Shown piece by piece: positions 10,004 through 19,030 of a DNA stretch of 42,387 bases. Position 1 is the first letter of the stretch. Every line of letters begins with the position of its first letter. This stretch comes from Cyanobacteria bacterium MH1_Bin12 (GTDB lineage: Bacteria > Cyanobacteriota > Cyanobacteriia > Cyanobacteriales > Cyanobacteriaceae), in the NCBI GenBank assembly GCA_011088145.1, contig JAALKG010000005.1:1-42387 (forward strand). The letters are read 5' to 3'. The translations under genes were made by a program, and so were the position numbers. The notes beneath the pieces are model-generated. The model searched no databases. It worked only from the letters and a program-made list of their open reading frames with translations, and had not been told where the DNA came from.

Positions 10004-10510
10004 TTGAAACAGATATTGATTGTCAAAACCAAGGTGAATTTTTCCAATACTAACCGCACATATTCTACTCCCAAGTCTCAATTTTTACCTAATACTCATT
10101 ATGGGTTATTAGAGGTACATCCTTCTGTTTCTGCGATAGAAATTAGAAGAGCATATCGAGATTTGAGTAAACTGTATCATCCTGATACGACAAAATTGCC
10201 CTTAAAAGAAGCGAAACAGAAATTTCAACAACTCAATGAAGCTTATGGTACTTTAGCTAATCCTCAGTCAAGATTGTTATATGATTTGCAAATTGGCTAT
10301 TCTCGATGGAATGTGATTCAAAGTCCCTATGATTTTTCTCAACCTGTTTCAGGGGATAAATATGAAGCCAACAAATCAGCTTATTTAGATCCTAATGATA
10401 GACCTTTATCTGGAGGAGAACTATTTGCGTTGTTACTAATGTTGGGGACTGTTGGTGCTTGTGTTGTCTTAGCGATCGCTCTTGCTTGGTTGAGAACATC
10501 TGCTATATAG
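10004..10510 (+). CDS. DnaJ (J-domain) protein with C-terminal TM helix
   Basis: THYGLLEVHPSVSAIEIRRAYRDLSKLYHPDTTKL...FQQLNEAYGTLANPQSRLLYD (HPD motif). TTG start assumed from the ORF track. Confidence 0.85.
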   Translation: MKQILIVKTKVNFSNTNRTYSTPKSQFLPNTHYGLLEVHPSVSAIEIRRAYRDLSKLYHPDTTKLPLKEAKQKFQQLNEAYGTLANPQSRLLYDLQIGYSRWNVIQSPYDFSQPVSGDKYEANKSAYLDPNDRPLSGGELFALLLMLGTVGACVVLAIALAWLRTSAI

Positions 10511-10563
10511 TTGTATAAAGTTACGAGTAAAGTGTATTTTCTAAAAAGCCTATCCAAATAACC

Positions 10564-10836
10564 ATGACTAAGTTAAATCCAGATAGTCCTTTGTATAATT
10601 TCCCCTTACCTGAAATCGAGAATTGGTTAAAAAAGATGGGTTGTCAACAAAATCTTCAAAAACTTAATTATTGGTATATCCACCAAAATGAATGGGAGGC
10701 TGAAGTAGTTTTAGAAACCGAAGATATTCGTGTTAACTATCTCAAAGCAGGTGCAGATGGTAGTGACATAAAAAGGGCATTTCCTTATTCTCTTTCTCTT
10801 CAAGACGTTGAAGATGCTGTTTTTTCTGGCCCTTAG
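10564..10836 (+). CDS. DUF3143 family cyanobacterial protein
   Basis: SPLYNFPLPEIENWLKKMGCQQ...WEAEVVLETEDIRVNYL; follows the J-domain gene. Confidence 0.75.
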   Translation: MTKLNPDSPLYNFPLPEIENWLKKMGCQQNLQKLNYWYIHQNEWEAEVVLETEDIRVNYLKAGADGSDIKRAFPYSLSLQDVEDAVFSGP

Positions 10837-11002
10837 TATCAATTGAACTGAACAATTAATTGCTCAAATTCAACTTATCAAAGAGATTAACTAAAATAAA
10901 GAATTAGTTAACAATCAGTATTTTACCTTCAGTTAAAACCAAATAATCCTGTAGAGCAAAGAAATAGCAATATTGATTAATCATTAACCATTAAATATCA
11001 CC

Positions 11003-11191
11003 ATGAATTCTACTAAAGAAAAAGTTCAATCTATGTTGAGGAAATTACCTGATGATTGCACCATCGAAGATATACAGTATCACTTATATGTACTCGGTAA
11101 AATTCGTCAAGGATTAGAATTAGCTGACACCAAAGGAGTTTTACAACAAGCAGAAGTAGAAGGGTTATTAAATAAATGGCTTATCGAGTAG
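11003..11191 (+). CDS. Putative antitoxin of a type II TA pair
   Basis: 62-aa ORF overlapping the start of the downstream ParE/RelE-like ORF by 16 nt. Confidence 0.65.
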   Translation: MNSTKEKVQSMLRKLPDDCTIEDIQYHLYVLGKIRQGLELADTKGVLQQAEVEGLLNKWLIE

Positions 11192-11469
11192 TTTGGTCTC
11201 CAAAGGCAGTTGAAGATGTAGAAGCGATCGCCGTTTATATAGCCAGAGATTCCCCATCTGATGCTGCGGCTGTGATTGAAAAAGTAATCTCCATTACCAA
11301 TGGATTAGCCCAGAATGCAAAACGTGGTCGATTGATACCCGAAATAGAAGAATCAACCATTATCGAACAGTTTGCTTATAGTTATCGCCTCATCTATCGT
11401 ATCAAAGATGAGACAGTGACCATTGCCGCAATTATCCACGGAAAAAGACTACTTTATTTAACTGATTAA
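11176..11469 (+). CDS. ParE/RelE family toxin
   Basis: YRVVWSPKAVEDVEAIAVYIARDSPSDAAAVIEKV...YRLIYRIKDETVTIAAIIHGKRLL. Confidence 0.85.
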   Translation: MAYRVVWSPKAVEDVEAIAVYIARDSPSDAAAVIEKVISITNGLAQNAKRGRLIPEIEESTIIEQFAYSYRLIYRIKDETVTIAAIIHGKRLLYLTD

Positions 11470-11689
11470 TGACTATTTAAAGCTCTAAGGGTTAGATGGA
11501 TTTAAAATATCTTCTAACTAACAATACCTTCGCCATTAAGGAATGACGATTAAATAAAATGGTAAAGTGTTATTGTAATAATTGCCTTCAACAATTACAG
11601 AACAAAATACTTTATACTTTTTAAATCGATATAATCTTAAGACGATCGTTTAAAACTCAAAATTGATTTTTTTGAAGAGAAAAATTAAA

Positions 11690-11790
11690 GACCCGAAGCT
11701 TAAGCCCATCATAAGCATCTCGTATTGCTGCTACCGTCAGGTTCTGACAAGGTTTGAGCGTCATAATTGCATAAGTTCGAGTCGATCCTC
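11690..11790 (-). ncRNA. ffs: Bacterial small signal recognition particle RNA (4.5S-type)
   Basis: Minus strand contains CTTGTCAGAACCTGACGGTAGCAGCAATACGAGATGCTTATGATGGGC, matching the SRP helix 8 apical motif (GTCAG...GGTAGCAGC). Ends approximate. Confidence 0.75.
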
Positions 11791-11923
11791 ATTATAACCA
11801 ATTTATTCTTTAAATATCAAGTTAATCTTAATAAGAATTTTCTTTACAAATGATTAATGACAACTTGTCAAAGTTCATAGTATGATGGTCATAGACAAAA
11901 TTTGATAAATAATAAAAATAAAA

Positions 11924-12295
11924 ATGACCAAAAAATTAGGTTTATTCTTATCTTCATTGCTTTTAGCTGTGATAATGATAGTTGGTTTCAGTACTCCTGT
12001 ACAAGCTGCTACTGTAGAAGTTAAAATGGGTGCAGACAGTGGAATGTTAGCATTTCAACCAGCGAAAGTAAGTATTAAGTCTGGTGATACCGTCAAGTGG
12101 GTAAATAACAAATTAGCTCCTCATAATGTTGTTTTTGATAGTTCTGATAAAGATGCTGATAAACATACCCATAAAGCGTTATCTTTTTCTCCTGGTGAAT
12201 CTTTTGAAGTTACCTTTAGTGACCCTGGTACATATACTTACTACTGTGAGCCTCATCGTGCTGCAGGTATGTTAGGTACCATTGTTGTTGAGTAA
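11924..12295 (+). CDS. petE: Plastocyanin precursor
   Basis: Signal peptide plus [38 protein letters not shown]...[20 protein letters not shown]. Confidence 0.97.
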   Translation: MTKKLGLFLSSLLLAVIMIVGFSTPVQAATVEVKMGADSGMLAFQPAKVSIKSGDTVKWVNNKLAPHNVVFDSSDKDADKHTHKALSFSPGESFEVTFSDPGTYTYYCEPHRAAGMLGTIVVE

Positions 12296-12355
12296 TCGAA
12301 CAAAACTTTCCTTTCATTGGGAACAGTAATTTGATCATTAATAATCAATCTTTCA

Positions 12356-12382
12356 GACGGTTTTATACCGTCAATTTTTTTT
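12356..12382 (+). terminator. Rho-independent terminator of petE
   Basis: Stem GACGGT/ACCGTC with TTTAT loop followed by AATTTTTTTT. Confidence 0.75.
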
Positions 12383-12588
12383 GTTTATTTGATTTTGCTT
12401 ACCAAAATAATTATAGATAGTAGAGTATCAATTTTGTTTTGAGGGATAGGCAGTCATATTTAAAACTCCAACAAAACACTTTCTTTTCTCTCCCAGCCTT
12501 TTTTCCCCTGCTAACATAATCTATCATTTCAAACTTGACTGACTACTAGAAGCAATTATGTATTGACATGCTTCAAATTATCTTTGGA

Positions 12589-12630
12589 AAAGCATTAGGG
12601 GATTTGTGCAAATGAAAATACTTGTTCTAT
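12589..12630 (+). repeat. Dispersed repeat, copy C (partial)
   Basis: AAGCATTAGGGGATTTGTGCAAATGAAAATACTTGTTCT aligns with AAGTATTAAGGGGATTTCTCAAAATGAAAATACTAGTTTTT at 29125. Confidence 0.55.
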
Positions 12631-12677
12631 ACTAACAATTCGATCGTCAATTTTATTTTCTTTATTTTCATTAATAA

Positions 12678-12712
12678 AGGTGAATCTAGACATTAGAAAG
12701 CTAGACTCACCT
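12678..12712 (-). terminator. Terminator of the porin gene
   Basis: Minus-strand RNA AGGTGAGTCTAG-CTTTCTAATGT-CTAGATTCACCT: 12-bp stem with one G-U pair, then TTTATT. Confidence 0.65.
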
Positions 12713-12769
12713 AAATCATTGATAACTGTCAAATAATCGTCGGAATAAATAAATTATTCAACAATCAAG

Positions 12770-14389
12770 TTAGAATTTGAATACTGTACGAATAACACCT
12801 ACAACAATAGTATCTCTATCGGAATCGTCTTCAGGGTTAAAGATAGCATAAACACCAGGAGTAATAGAAATGTTTTCGTGAACAGGGTATTTATATTGAG
12901 CTTCAAGCACAAAGTTAGAGCTATCAGCTTCATCAACTCCGTCACCCTCTATGATATAAGGAGCTTGACCTACTGCAATAGTACCCACAGCACCTTCTTT
13001 TCCTAGATCTAAAATGGAAGCGTTCACACTCCAGTTAATCAAGTCAGCACTATCATTACTTTCTTCTGACTCAGCTAAAGCGTAACCAAACCAGCCAGCA
13101 AGATTGAATTTCTTACTCACTCTCCAATTGGCTTGTAAACTAAAGTTGTCAGAAGATGTTGCTTCTCCACCAAAAGGACGCTCTGCATCACGAACACCAC
13201 TAGTAGGATCACAACTGGTATCACCACTGATGTTGCCTGTATCTCCATAAAAATGAACATAGGCAAAACCAATATCAAAGTTATCAGTAGGGTGGAAACC
13301 TAAGTGAGCACTAATAGTGTAATCACCATTGAATAAACCATTTCCATCAGAAGGATCTTCACCTTCACCCGCTATATAAGATGCGGAGATATCAAATTTG
13401 TCATTTAATTTGTGTTTGACCCCTGCACCAGCACCACTTAGTTGACGGAAAATAAAGGGATCATAACGTAAGGCACGAGAGAGAGTACCATTACCACTAC
13501 TTTTCGTGAAAGGACTAAAGACATCATGAATGTCACTGGCTTGATAAATAGAACCAAAAAGAACACTAGTTTTCTTGCCAATTTTGGTTTTATAGTAAAT
13601 TTTATCAATTTCAAGATCGTTGTCTTCGGCTTGTCTGAAGTTTAAACGAGCAGTAGATGTCCCAAACTCATCTTCAAGTTCGGGATTATTACCAGTATTC
13701 AATCTAACTCTTAATCGATCTTTTCCAGTGAAACTACTGTCTAAGGTTAAACGAACTCGATCGCTTAAAGTCACTTGTGCATCTCCGTCATCACCACCAT
13801 CAGCGGCAACTAATGCTAAGATAACTTCTCCTTTTAATTTAGTGGTAGTTGAGAACTGATGATCTTCTAAGAAAGCAACTCTACCTTCTAAATTGTCAAC
13901 TCTTGCACCTAAAGCTGCTAATTCTGCTTCAAACTCTCTCATCAAGCGTTGCAATTTGGCGATGTCTTCTTTTAAGACGGCTTCACTAGCAGCGATTAAA
14001 CGCTCCATCTGTTGCATACAAGCGTTTAAACCTGCGGCAAATTCGTTACGACTTAAAGCACGATTTCCTCTGAAGGTTTTATCAGGATAACCAACGATAC
14101 AACCATAACGTTCTACTAAGCTTCTTAATGCTTCATAAGACCAGTCTGTAGGGGAGACATCTCTTAATTGAGAAACACTGGTAACCTGACCCATGGGTCT
14201 AGTTTGGTTGTAATTTTGGATTTGCTCAAGGGTTAAGTTATCGCCTTTAACTTCGTTGGCTTTAACTGCTTCGATCGCTAAACCATTTCCTGCGAGTGCT
14301 AATGCCACTACGGCAGAAGTTTTAATTGAATTCTTTTTGACTAAATCAAACATTTTTAAATTTTTCCTCACACGTTTAATTGTGTTCAC
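12770..14389 (-). CDS. SLH-domain iron-uptake-type porin (OprB family)
   Basis: SLH domain VSPTDWSYEALRSLVERYGCIVGYPDKTFRGNRALSRNEFAAGLNACM, coiled coil, C-terminal beta-barrel. Confidence 0.93.
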   Translation of the reverse strand: MNTIKRVRKNLKMFDLVKKNSIKTSAVVALALAGNGLAIEAVKANEVKGDNLTLEQIQNYNQTRPMGQVTSVSQLRDVSPTDWSYEALRSLVERYGCIVGYPDKTFRGNRALSRNEFAAGLNACMQQMERLIAASEAVLKEDIAKLQRLMREFEAELAALGARVDNLEGRVAFLEDHQFSTTTKLKGEVILALVAADGGDDGDAQVTLSDRVRLTLDSSFTGKDRLRVRLNTGNNPELEDEFGTSTARLNFRQAEDNDLEIDKIYYKTKIGKKTSVLFGSIYQASDIHDVFSPFTKSSGNGTLSRALRYDPFIFRQLSGAGAGVKHKLNDKFDISASYIAGEGEDPSDGNGLFNGDYTISAHLGFHPTDNFDIGFAYVHFYGDTGNISGDTSCDPTSGVRDAERPFGGEATSSDNFSLQANWRVSKKFNLAGWFGYALAESEESNDSADLINWSVNASILDLGKEGAVGTIAVGQAPYIIEGDGVDEADSSNFVLEAQYKYPVHENISITPGVYAIFNPEDDSDRDTIVVGVIRTVFKF

Positions 14390-14669
14390 TAAATTATTCT
14401 AACCACAAATGATAATTATTAGCAATAAAATTGTAGTTATTTACACAATATTTTTTTCACACTCCATCATTATAGATTCTTGAGATTAAAATTAGGTTAA
14501 TAATATTCAAATATATATTTAATATAAATATGTATGATATAAAAATTCATAACCCTTGTTATATAATAAAAAATGCGGATGCTTATTATTAGAGAAATTT
14601 ATTATTAGTTTTTAAGATAAATTTTATCTGTTTAATTTTTTTTATTACTGATCAAGAAAATAACTGATA

Positions 14670-14936
14670 ATGATTATTAAAAAGATATTACTGAGTTTAA
14701 TCAATATTTATCGTCAATATATTTCACCGCTTTTTCCACCAAGTTGTCGATTTCAGCCCACTTGCTCACAATATGCTTTAGAAGCAATCGATCATTTTGG
14801 AACTATAAAAGGTAGTTATTTAGCCATTAGGAGAATATTAAAATGCCATCCTTTTCATGAAGGTGGATATGATCCAATTCCTTCTTCTTTAGCAGATATG
14901 ATTGAGGAAAACAAAAGAGTCAAAGATAAAAAGTAA
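14670..14936 (+). CDS. yidD: Membrane protein insertion efficiency factor YidD
   Basis: [35 protein letters not shown]...[15 protein letters not shown]. Confidence 0.96.
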   Translation: MIIKKILLSLINIYRQYISPLFPPSCRFQPTCSQYALEAIDHFGTIKGSYLAIRRILKCHPFHEGGYDPIPSSLADMIEENKRVKDKK

Positions 14937-15147
14937 ACAACTGAGAATTCTGAATTTTGACTATTATAACAGTTCCAAATGATTCATAAATCTGAAATCA
15001 TTGTTAATTCTAAATTCTAAATTTGCTATATTTTGACTATTCCACTGTTGCAACAAGTCCTACATTATTAATTATTATTAATATTTGCTTTTGCCTTTTA
15101 ACTTTAGCCATAGTATTCTATTGGAAAAAATAGTCTTATAACTCATT

Positions 15148-15834
15148 ATGTTGTCTAATTTCTTATCAGTTTCCGCTACGGATGAATATTATTGTTTAGC
15201 TGACTTAAATTTTTATGTTCTGTCTGACTGTCAAGAATTAGCAACTCAAGGAAAAAAGGGTAGACAATTAAAAATTATTTCTTCTACTCCTATAAATAAT
15301 GCGATCGAAGTATGCTTTTGTGAAGATAATTATTCTGTATGGTTGAAGCTAGAAGATTCTCAACATTTACAAGCTGCCACCGAATCTTATCAAGGTATAT
15401 TAGTTGAGCGAGAAAAAATTGTTAGTTTAATACCTCAAGTTATAGAGTTTACACATCAAGCGATGAATGTTCCTAATTATTATCTTTGGGGAGGAACAGT
15501 TGCACCTAATTATGATTGTTCAGGTTTAATCCAATCTGCTTTTGCCAGTGTCGGAGTTTGGTTGCCTAGAAATTCCTATCAACAGGAGGCTTTTACTCAA
15601 AGAGTCACTAGAGATGAATTAACAGCGGGGGATTTAATTTTTTTTGGTGATACCCGTGTGAATCATGTTGCTTTATATCTAGGAGAACATAAATATATTC
15701 ATAGTTCGGGTACAGATACAGGTAATAATGGTATTGGCATTAATGAACTTAAGGATAAAAGCGATCGAGTTAGTACAAATTATTATAAGCAGTTATGGAG
15801 TTTTGGTAGAGTAATGAATAGTTTTATTTCCTAA
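15148..15834 (+). CDS. NlpC/P60 family (C40) peptidoglycan endopeptidase
   Basis: YLWGGTVAPNYDCSGLIQSAF...GDLIFFGDTRVNHVALYLGEHKYIHSSG. Confidence 0.92.
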   Translation: MLSNFLSVSATDEYYCLADLNFYVLSDCQELATQGKKGRQLKIISSTPINNAIEVCFCEDNYSVWLKLEDSQHLQAATESYQGILVEREKIVSLIPQVIEFTHQAMNVPNYYLWGGTVAPNYDCSGLIQSAFASVGVWLPRNSYQQEAFTQRVTRDELTAGDLIFFGDTRVNHVALYLGEHKYIHSSGTDTGNNGIGINELKDKSDRVSTNYYKQLWSFGRVMNSFIS

Positions 15835-15910
15835 AAATTCTTTGACTTTTTCCTTCTCAAAAACTTAAATTGCTCAATAATTCATTAAATATTTTTGATG
15901 CTTTGAATAT

Positions 15911-16060
15911 ACGGCCAAACAGAGAGAAAAATCAGATTTTCCGAGTAAAATTTGTCCAGTATGTGGACTCCCTTTTGCTTGGCGAAAAAAATGGGCAAAA
16001 TGTTGGAATGAAGTGATATATTGTTCTCAAAAATGTCGTCGTCAAAAATCAGTTAATTAG
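15911..16060 (+). CDS. DUF2256 zinc-finger-like small protein with apparent ACG start (not in ORF track)
   Basis: Frame [54 protein letters not shown], exactly 50 codons; no ATG/GTG/TTG in frame upstream of the conserved part before a TGA. Confidence 0.7.
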   Translation, partial: TAKQREKSDFPSKICPVCGLPFAWRKKWAKCWNEVIYCSQKCRRQKSVN

Positions 16061-16206
16061 TTTGAGATATTTAGCTATCGATAAGCTCAGTAATCATTTT
16101 ATTTAATTTCTTTAACTGGCAATTTATTTTTACCTAAATTCTTGATTATCAATGTTTACTGTAAGTACCAAAATTTACCAAATATGACTTTAAATAAAAA
16201 GTAATA

Positions 16207-17163
16207 ATGAATTATTTAACGAGAAGATTATTAACTGCTATTCCCACAATTTTAGTTATTAGTATCATAATCTTCTTAATCTTAGCTTTAGCACCAGGAG
16301 ATCCTTTAAGCGAATTCGCAACTAATCCTAACATTACAGAAGAAGTAAGAGAAAATCTTCGTAAATCTTGAGGTTTAGATAAACCTATTTATATTCGTTA
16401 TTTCAAATGGATAATGGCATTTTGTCAAGGAAATTTAGGTTATTCTTTTGCTAGTAGAAGTCCTGTCAGTGACTTAATTATTGAGCGTTTACCCAATAGT
16501 TTATTTCTTGTTGGATTTGCTTATATTATAAGTGTTTTGATGGCAATTCCAATGGGTTTAATTGCGGCAATAAAACGTTATTCTTGGATTGATAATCTTA
16601 GTACTTCGATCGCATTTTTTGGTTACTCAATACCACCTTTTTTTACAGGATTATTATTAATAATTATTTTTACTGTCAAACTCAAATGGCTTCCTTTTAT
16701 TTATGATGCTAATTTAGAAATCAATGATTGGCAAAGTTTACTCGAACAAATCAAACAATCATTAATGCCCATCATCGTCTTAACTCTTTATAAAACTGCT
16801 GTATTGATGCGATTTATGCGTTCATCTGTCACCGAAGAATTAAGACATGATTATGTTCGCACTGCCTATAGTAAAGGGTTAAATCAATATCAGGTGGTGG
16901 TCAAGCATATTTTACGAAATGCTTTCATTCCTGTGATTACATTAATTGCCCTTGATATACCTAGTATTTTCACTGGTGCATTAATTACTGAGCAAATTTT
17001 TCGTATTCCCGGAATTGGTTCTTTATTGATAGAATCAATTTATCGTAGCGATACACCTGTGGTTATGGCTATTACAATGATTTATGGCATTTTAATTGTT
17101 AGTTTCAATTTTATTGCTGATTTAACTTATTCATGGCTTGATCCTCGTGTTCGTTTAAAATAA
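16207..17163 (+). CDS. DppB-type oligopeptide ABC transporter permease interrupted by in-frame TGA
   Basis: ATG at 16207, MNYLTRRLLTAIPTILVISIIIFLILALAPGDPLSEFATNPNITEEVRENLRKS[TGA 16369-16371]GLDKPIYIRYFKWIMAFCQGNLGYSF...; 319 codons to TAA. Confidence 0.8.
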
Positions 17164-17192
17164 TGTCAGAAATACACGGTAGAAAGTAAATT

Positions 17193-18557
17193 TTATTCTC
17201 AATTCTCAATGACTTCTTTTTGTTTTTGAGCTAATAAAAGAGCGATCGCATCAGCTCAAATATTAATTAAATCATTAGGAATGCATTGTAAAAACTGTTG
17301 TCCAGTAATTTGTTCTTCCATAAAAACATAACAATTGGGTAATAATTGGGCTACTTTTTCCAACCCTAAATAGTTAACAATAAAATAAACTAAATCACTA
17401 TATTCTAAAGTCGACAAAAAATCAGGTTTAGGTTGAGAATGAATTAAATATAAAACCTTTTTTTCTAAATTAGATATGTTTTGATTGTGATCTAATTTAG
17501 CAGGTAAAAAATCGATAACAGAGGCATATTGAGTTGATGTATTAGTCGAAAAACTAAATAAAAAAGATAACGTAGTATGAGAACAAAAACGAGAGCAGAT
17601 AGCATCAACAATGGAGAAACTAAGGACGATCGAAGCAAGATATAATGTTGATACTTTTAAATTATTTTCACATTGAATTATTAATTTATTCCACACATCT
17701 AAACTCGGTTCATCGTTATAACGATGAAAAATTAATTCAGGATAGAGAGAACTCATAAAATTAGCTGTTTTAGCTAAACCCAGACAATATTCCTTAATAG
17801 TGGATTTTTCCAAAGAAATCAAACAATGGTTATTTTCAGGCAAAAGTAACCATGTATTATAAAGAAATTCCTCAACATGAATTAAGGCAAAACCACTAAC
17901 ATCTAAATTAGATAATTTAACAGCTTGAGTTATTGTTTGTGTAATATCTTCTTTATTTAAACCTAAATGAAATGTTTTATTGACTTTTTCTCAACGTTTT
18001 TTAAGTTGTTCAATAATGCTTAACTGATTTGCTTGAACTTCCCTAAAAGGAATAGTTAATTCAATAATTGTTATCAATCGAGTAATTATTTTTAATGGTA
18101 AATAGGAAGATAAAATAATCGCTGCACTCAAAGCACTAATAAACTCATTAATTCCTCTAAAGCTAGATAAATTATCTCCTCGATTTAGATTAAATATTTG
18201 CAAAACAATATCTAATTCTTTTTCTTGTTTATTGACTGTTGAATTAAGAAAAAAATTACCATTTATTTCTTGAATAAAAGGATTTAAATAAGAAGCGAGA
18301 TTAAATCTTATTTGTTGATCAACTTGTAAATAAACCAAATCGTGAAAAAGTGCAGCTAAAATTATCAAAGGATCATCACTTTTTGATACCATCAATATAT
18401 GATCAAAGGTATGAAAGTAGCGATGATTTCCTCCCATAGTATCCACAATTATCTGTGAAATATTATTTAGATAATGATCATTAATTTCACAATCTAACTG
18501 TTTAAGGACTCTTCTTAAAATTTGACGACATTGATTAAAATAATCTGATTGATTCAT
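17193..18557 (-). CDS. HD-domain cyanobacterial conserved protein interrupted by in-frame TGA codons
   Basis: ORFs 17991-18557 (FHTFDHILMVSKSDDPLIILAALFHDLVYLQVD, HD motif) and 17256-17843 share one frame. TGA at 17991-17993 and 17256-17258, then ADAIALLLAQKQKEVIEN-TGA(17199)-GAA-TAA(17193). Confidence 0.7.
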
Positions 18558-18794
18558 TCGAATTTAGGGAATCACAATAGATTTCTCTTAAGAATAAAAA
18601 TAAAATCAATTTTAGTCAATAAATTCTCGATTTTAATTTTTGTCAAAATGTTCATATGAATATAATTAACTAAAATTTCAAGTAAAAAGTTTGGATTAAG
18701 ATAACATCAGACATTGTCACCCTAGTTCTTTTTTGAGGATATAGTGTCCCCGTGAAACGAATAGCAAAGCATTCTCTAGCCTCTCTCTTACAAA

Positions 18795-18964
18795 GTAGGG
18801 CTGTTTCATTAATAGAGAAAAAAGGTGTAAATTAAAGCTTTAGAAGTTAAAATTATATATTTGCCCTTATAGCTCTAATAATTTTGGTTATATTCTCAGT
18901 TTTTGTACTTAATCACGATTAGCTTTGATTATCTTCTATTTTCTTGACAATGAAACAGCCCTAC
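18795..18964. mobile_element. MITE-like element, 170 bp, 16-bp perfect terminal inverted repeats
   Basis: GTAGGGCTGTTTCATT (18795-18810) and AATGAAACAGCCCTAC (18949-18964); no ORF inside. Confidence 0.7.
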
Positions 18965-19030
18965 CTTAATAAGGGGGATTTAAGAAGATCGCTGAAAGCG
19001 GCACTTCGTGATCAAAGACTTTTCAAGTTC

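Noticed and set aside
14521-14660. AT-rich gap upstream of yidD
   Set aside because: No coding or structured signal beyond AT-rich composition.
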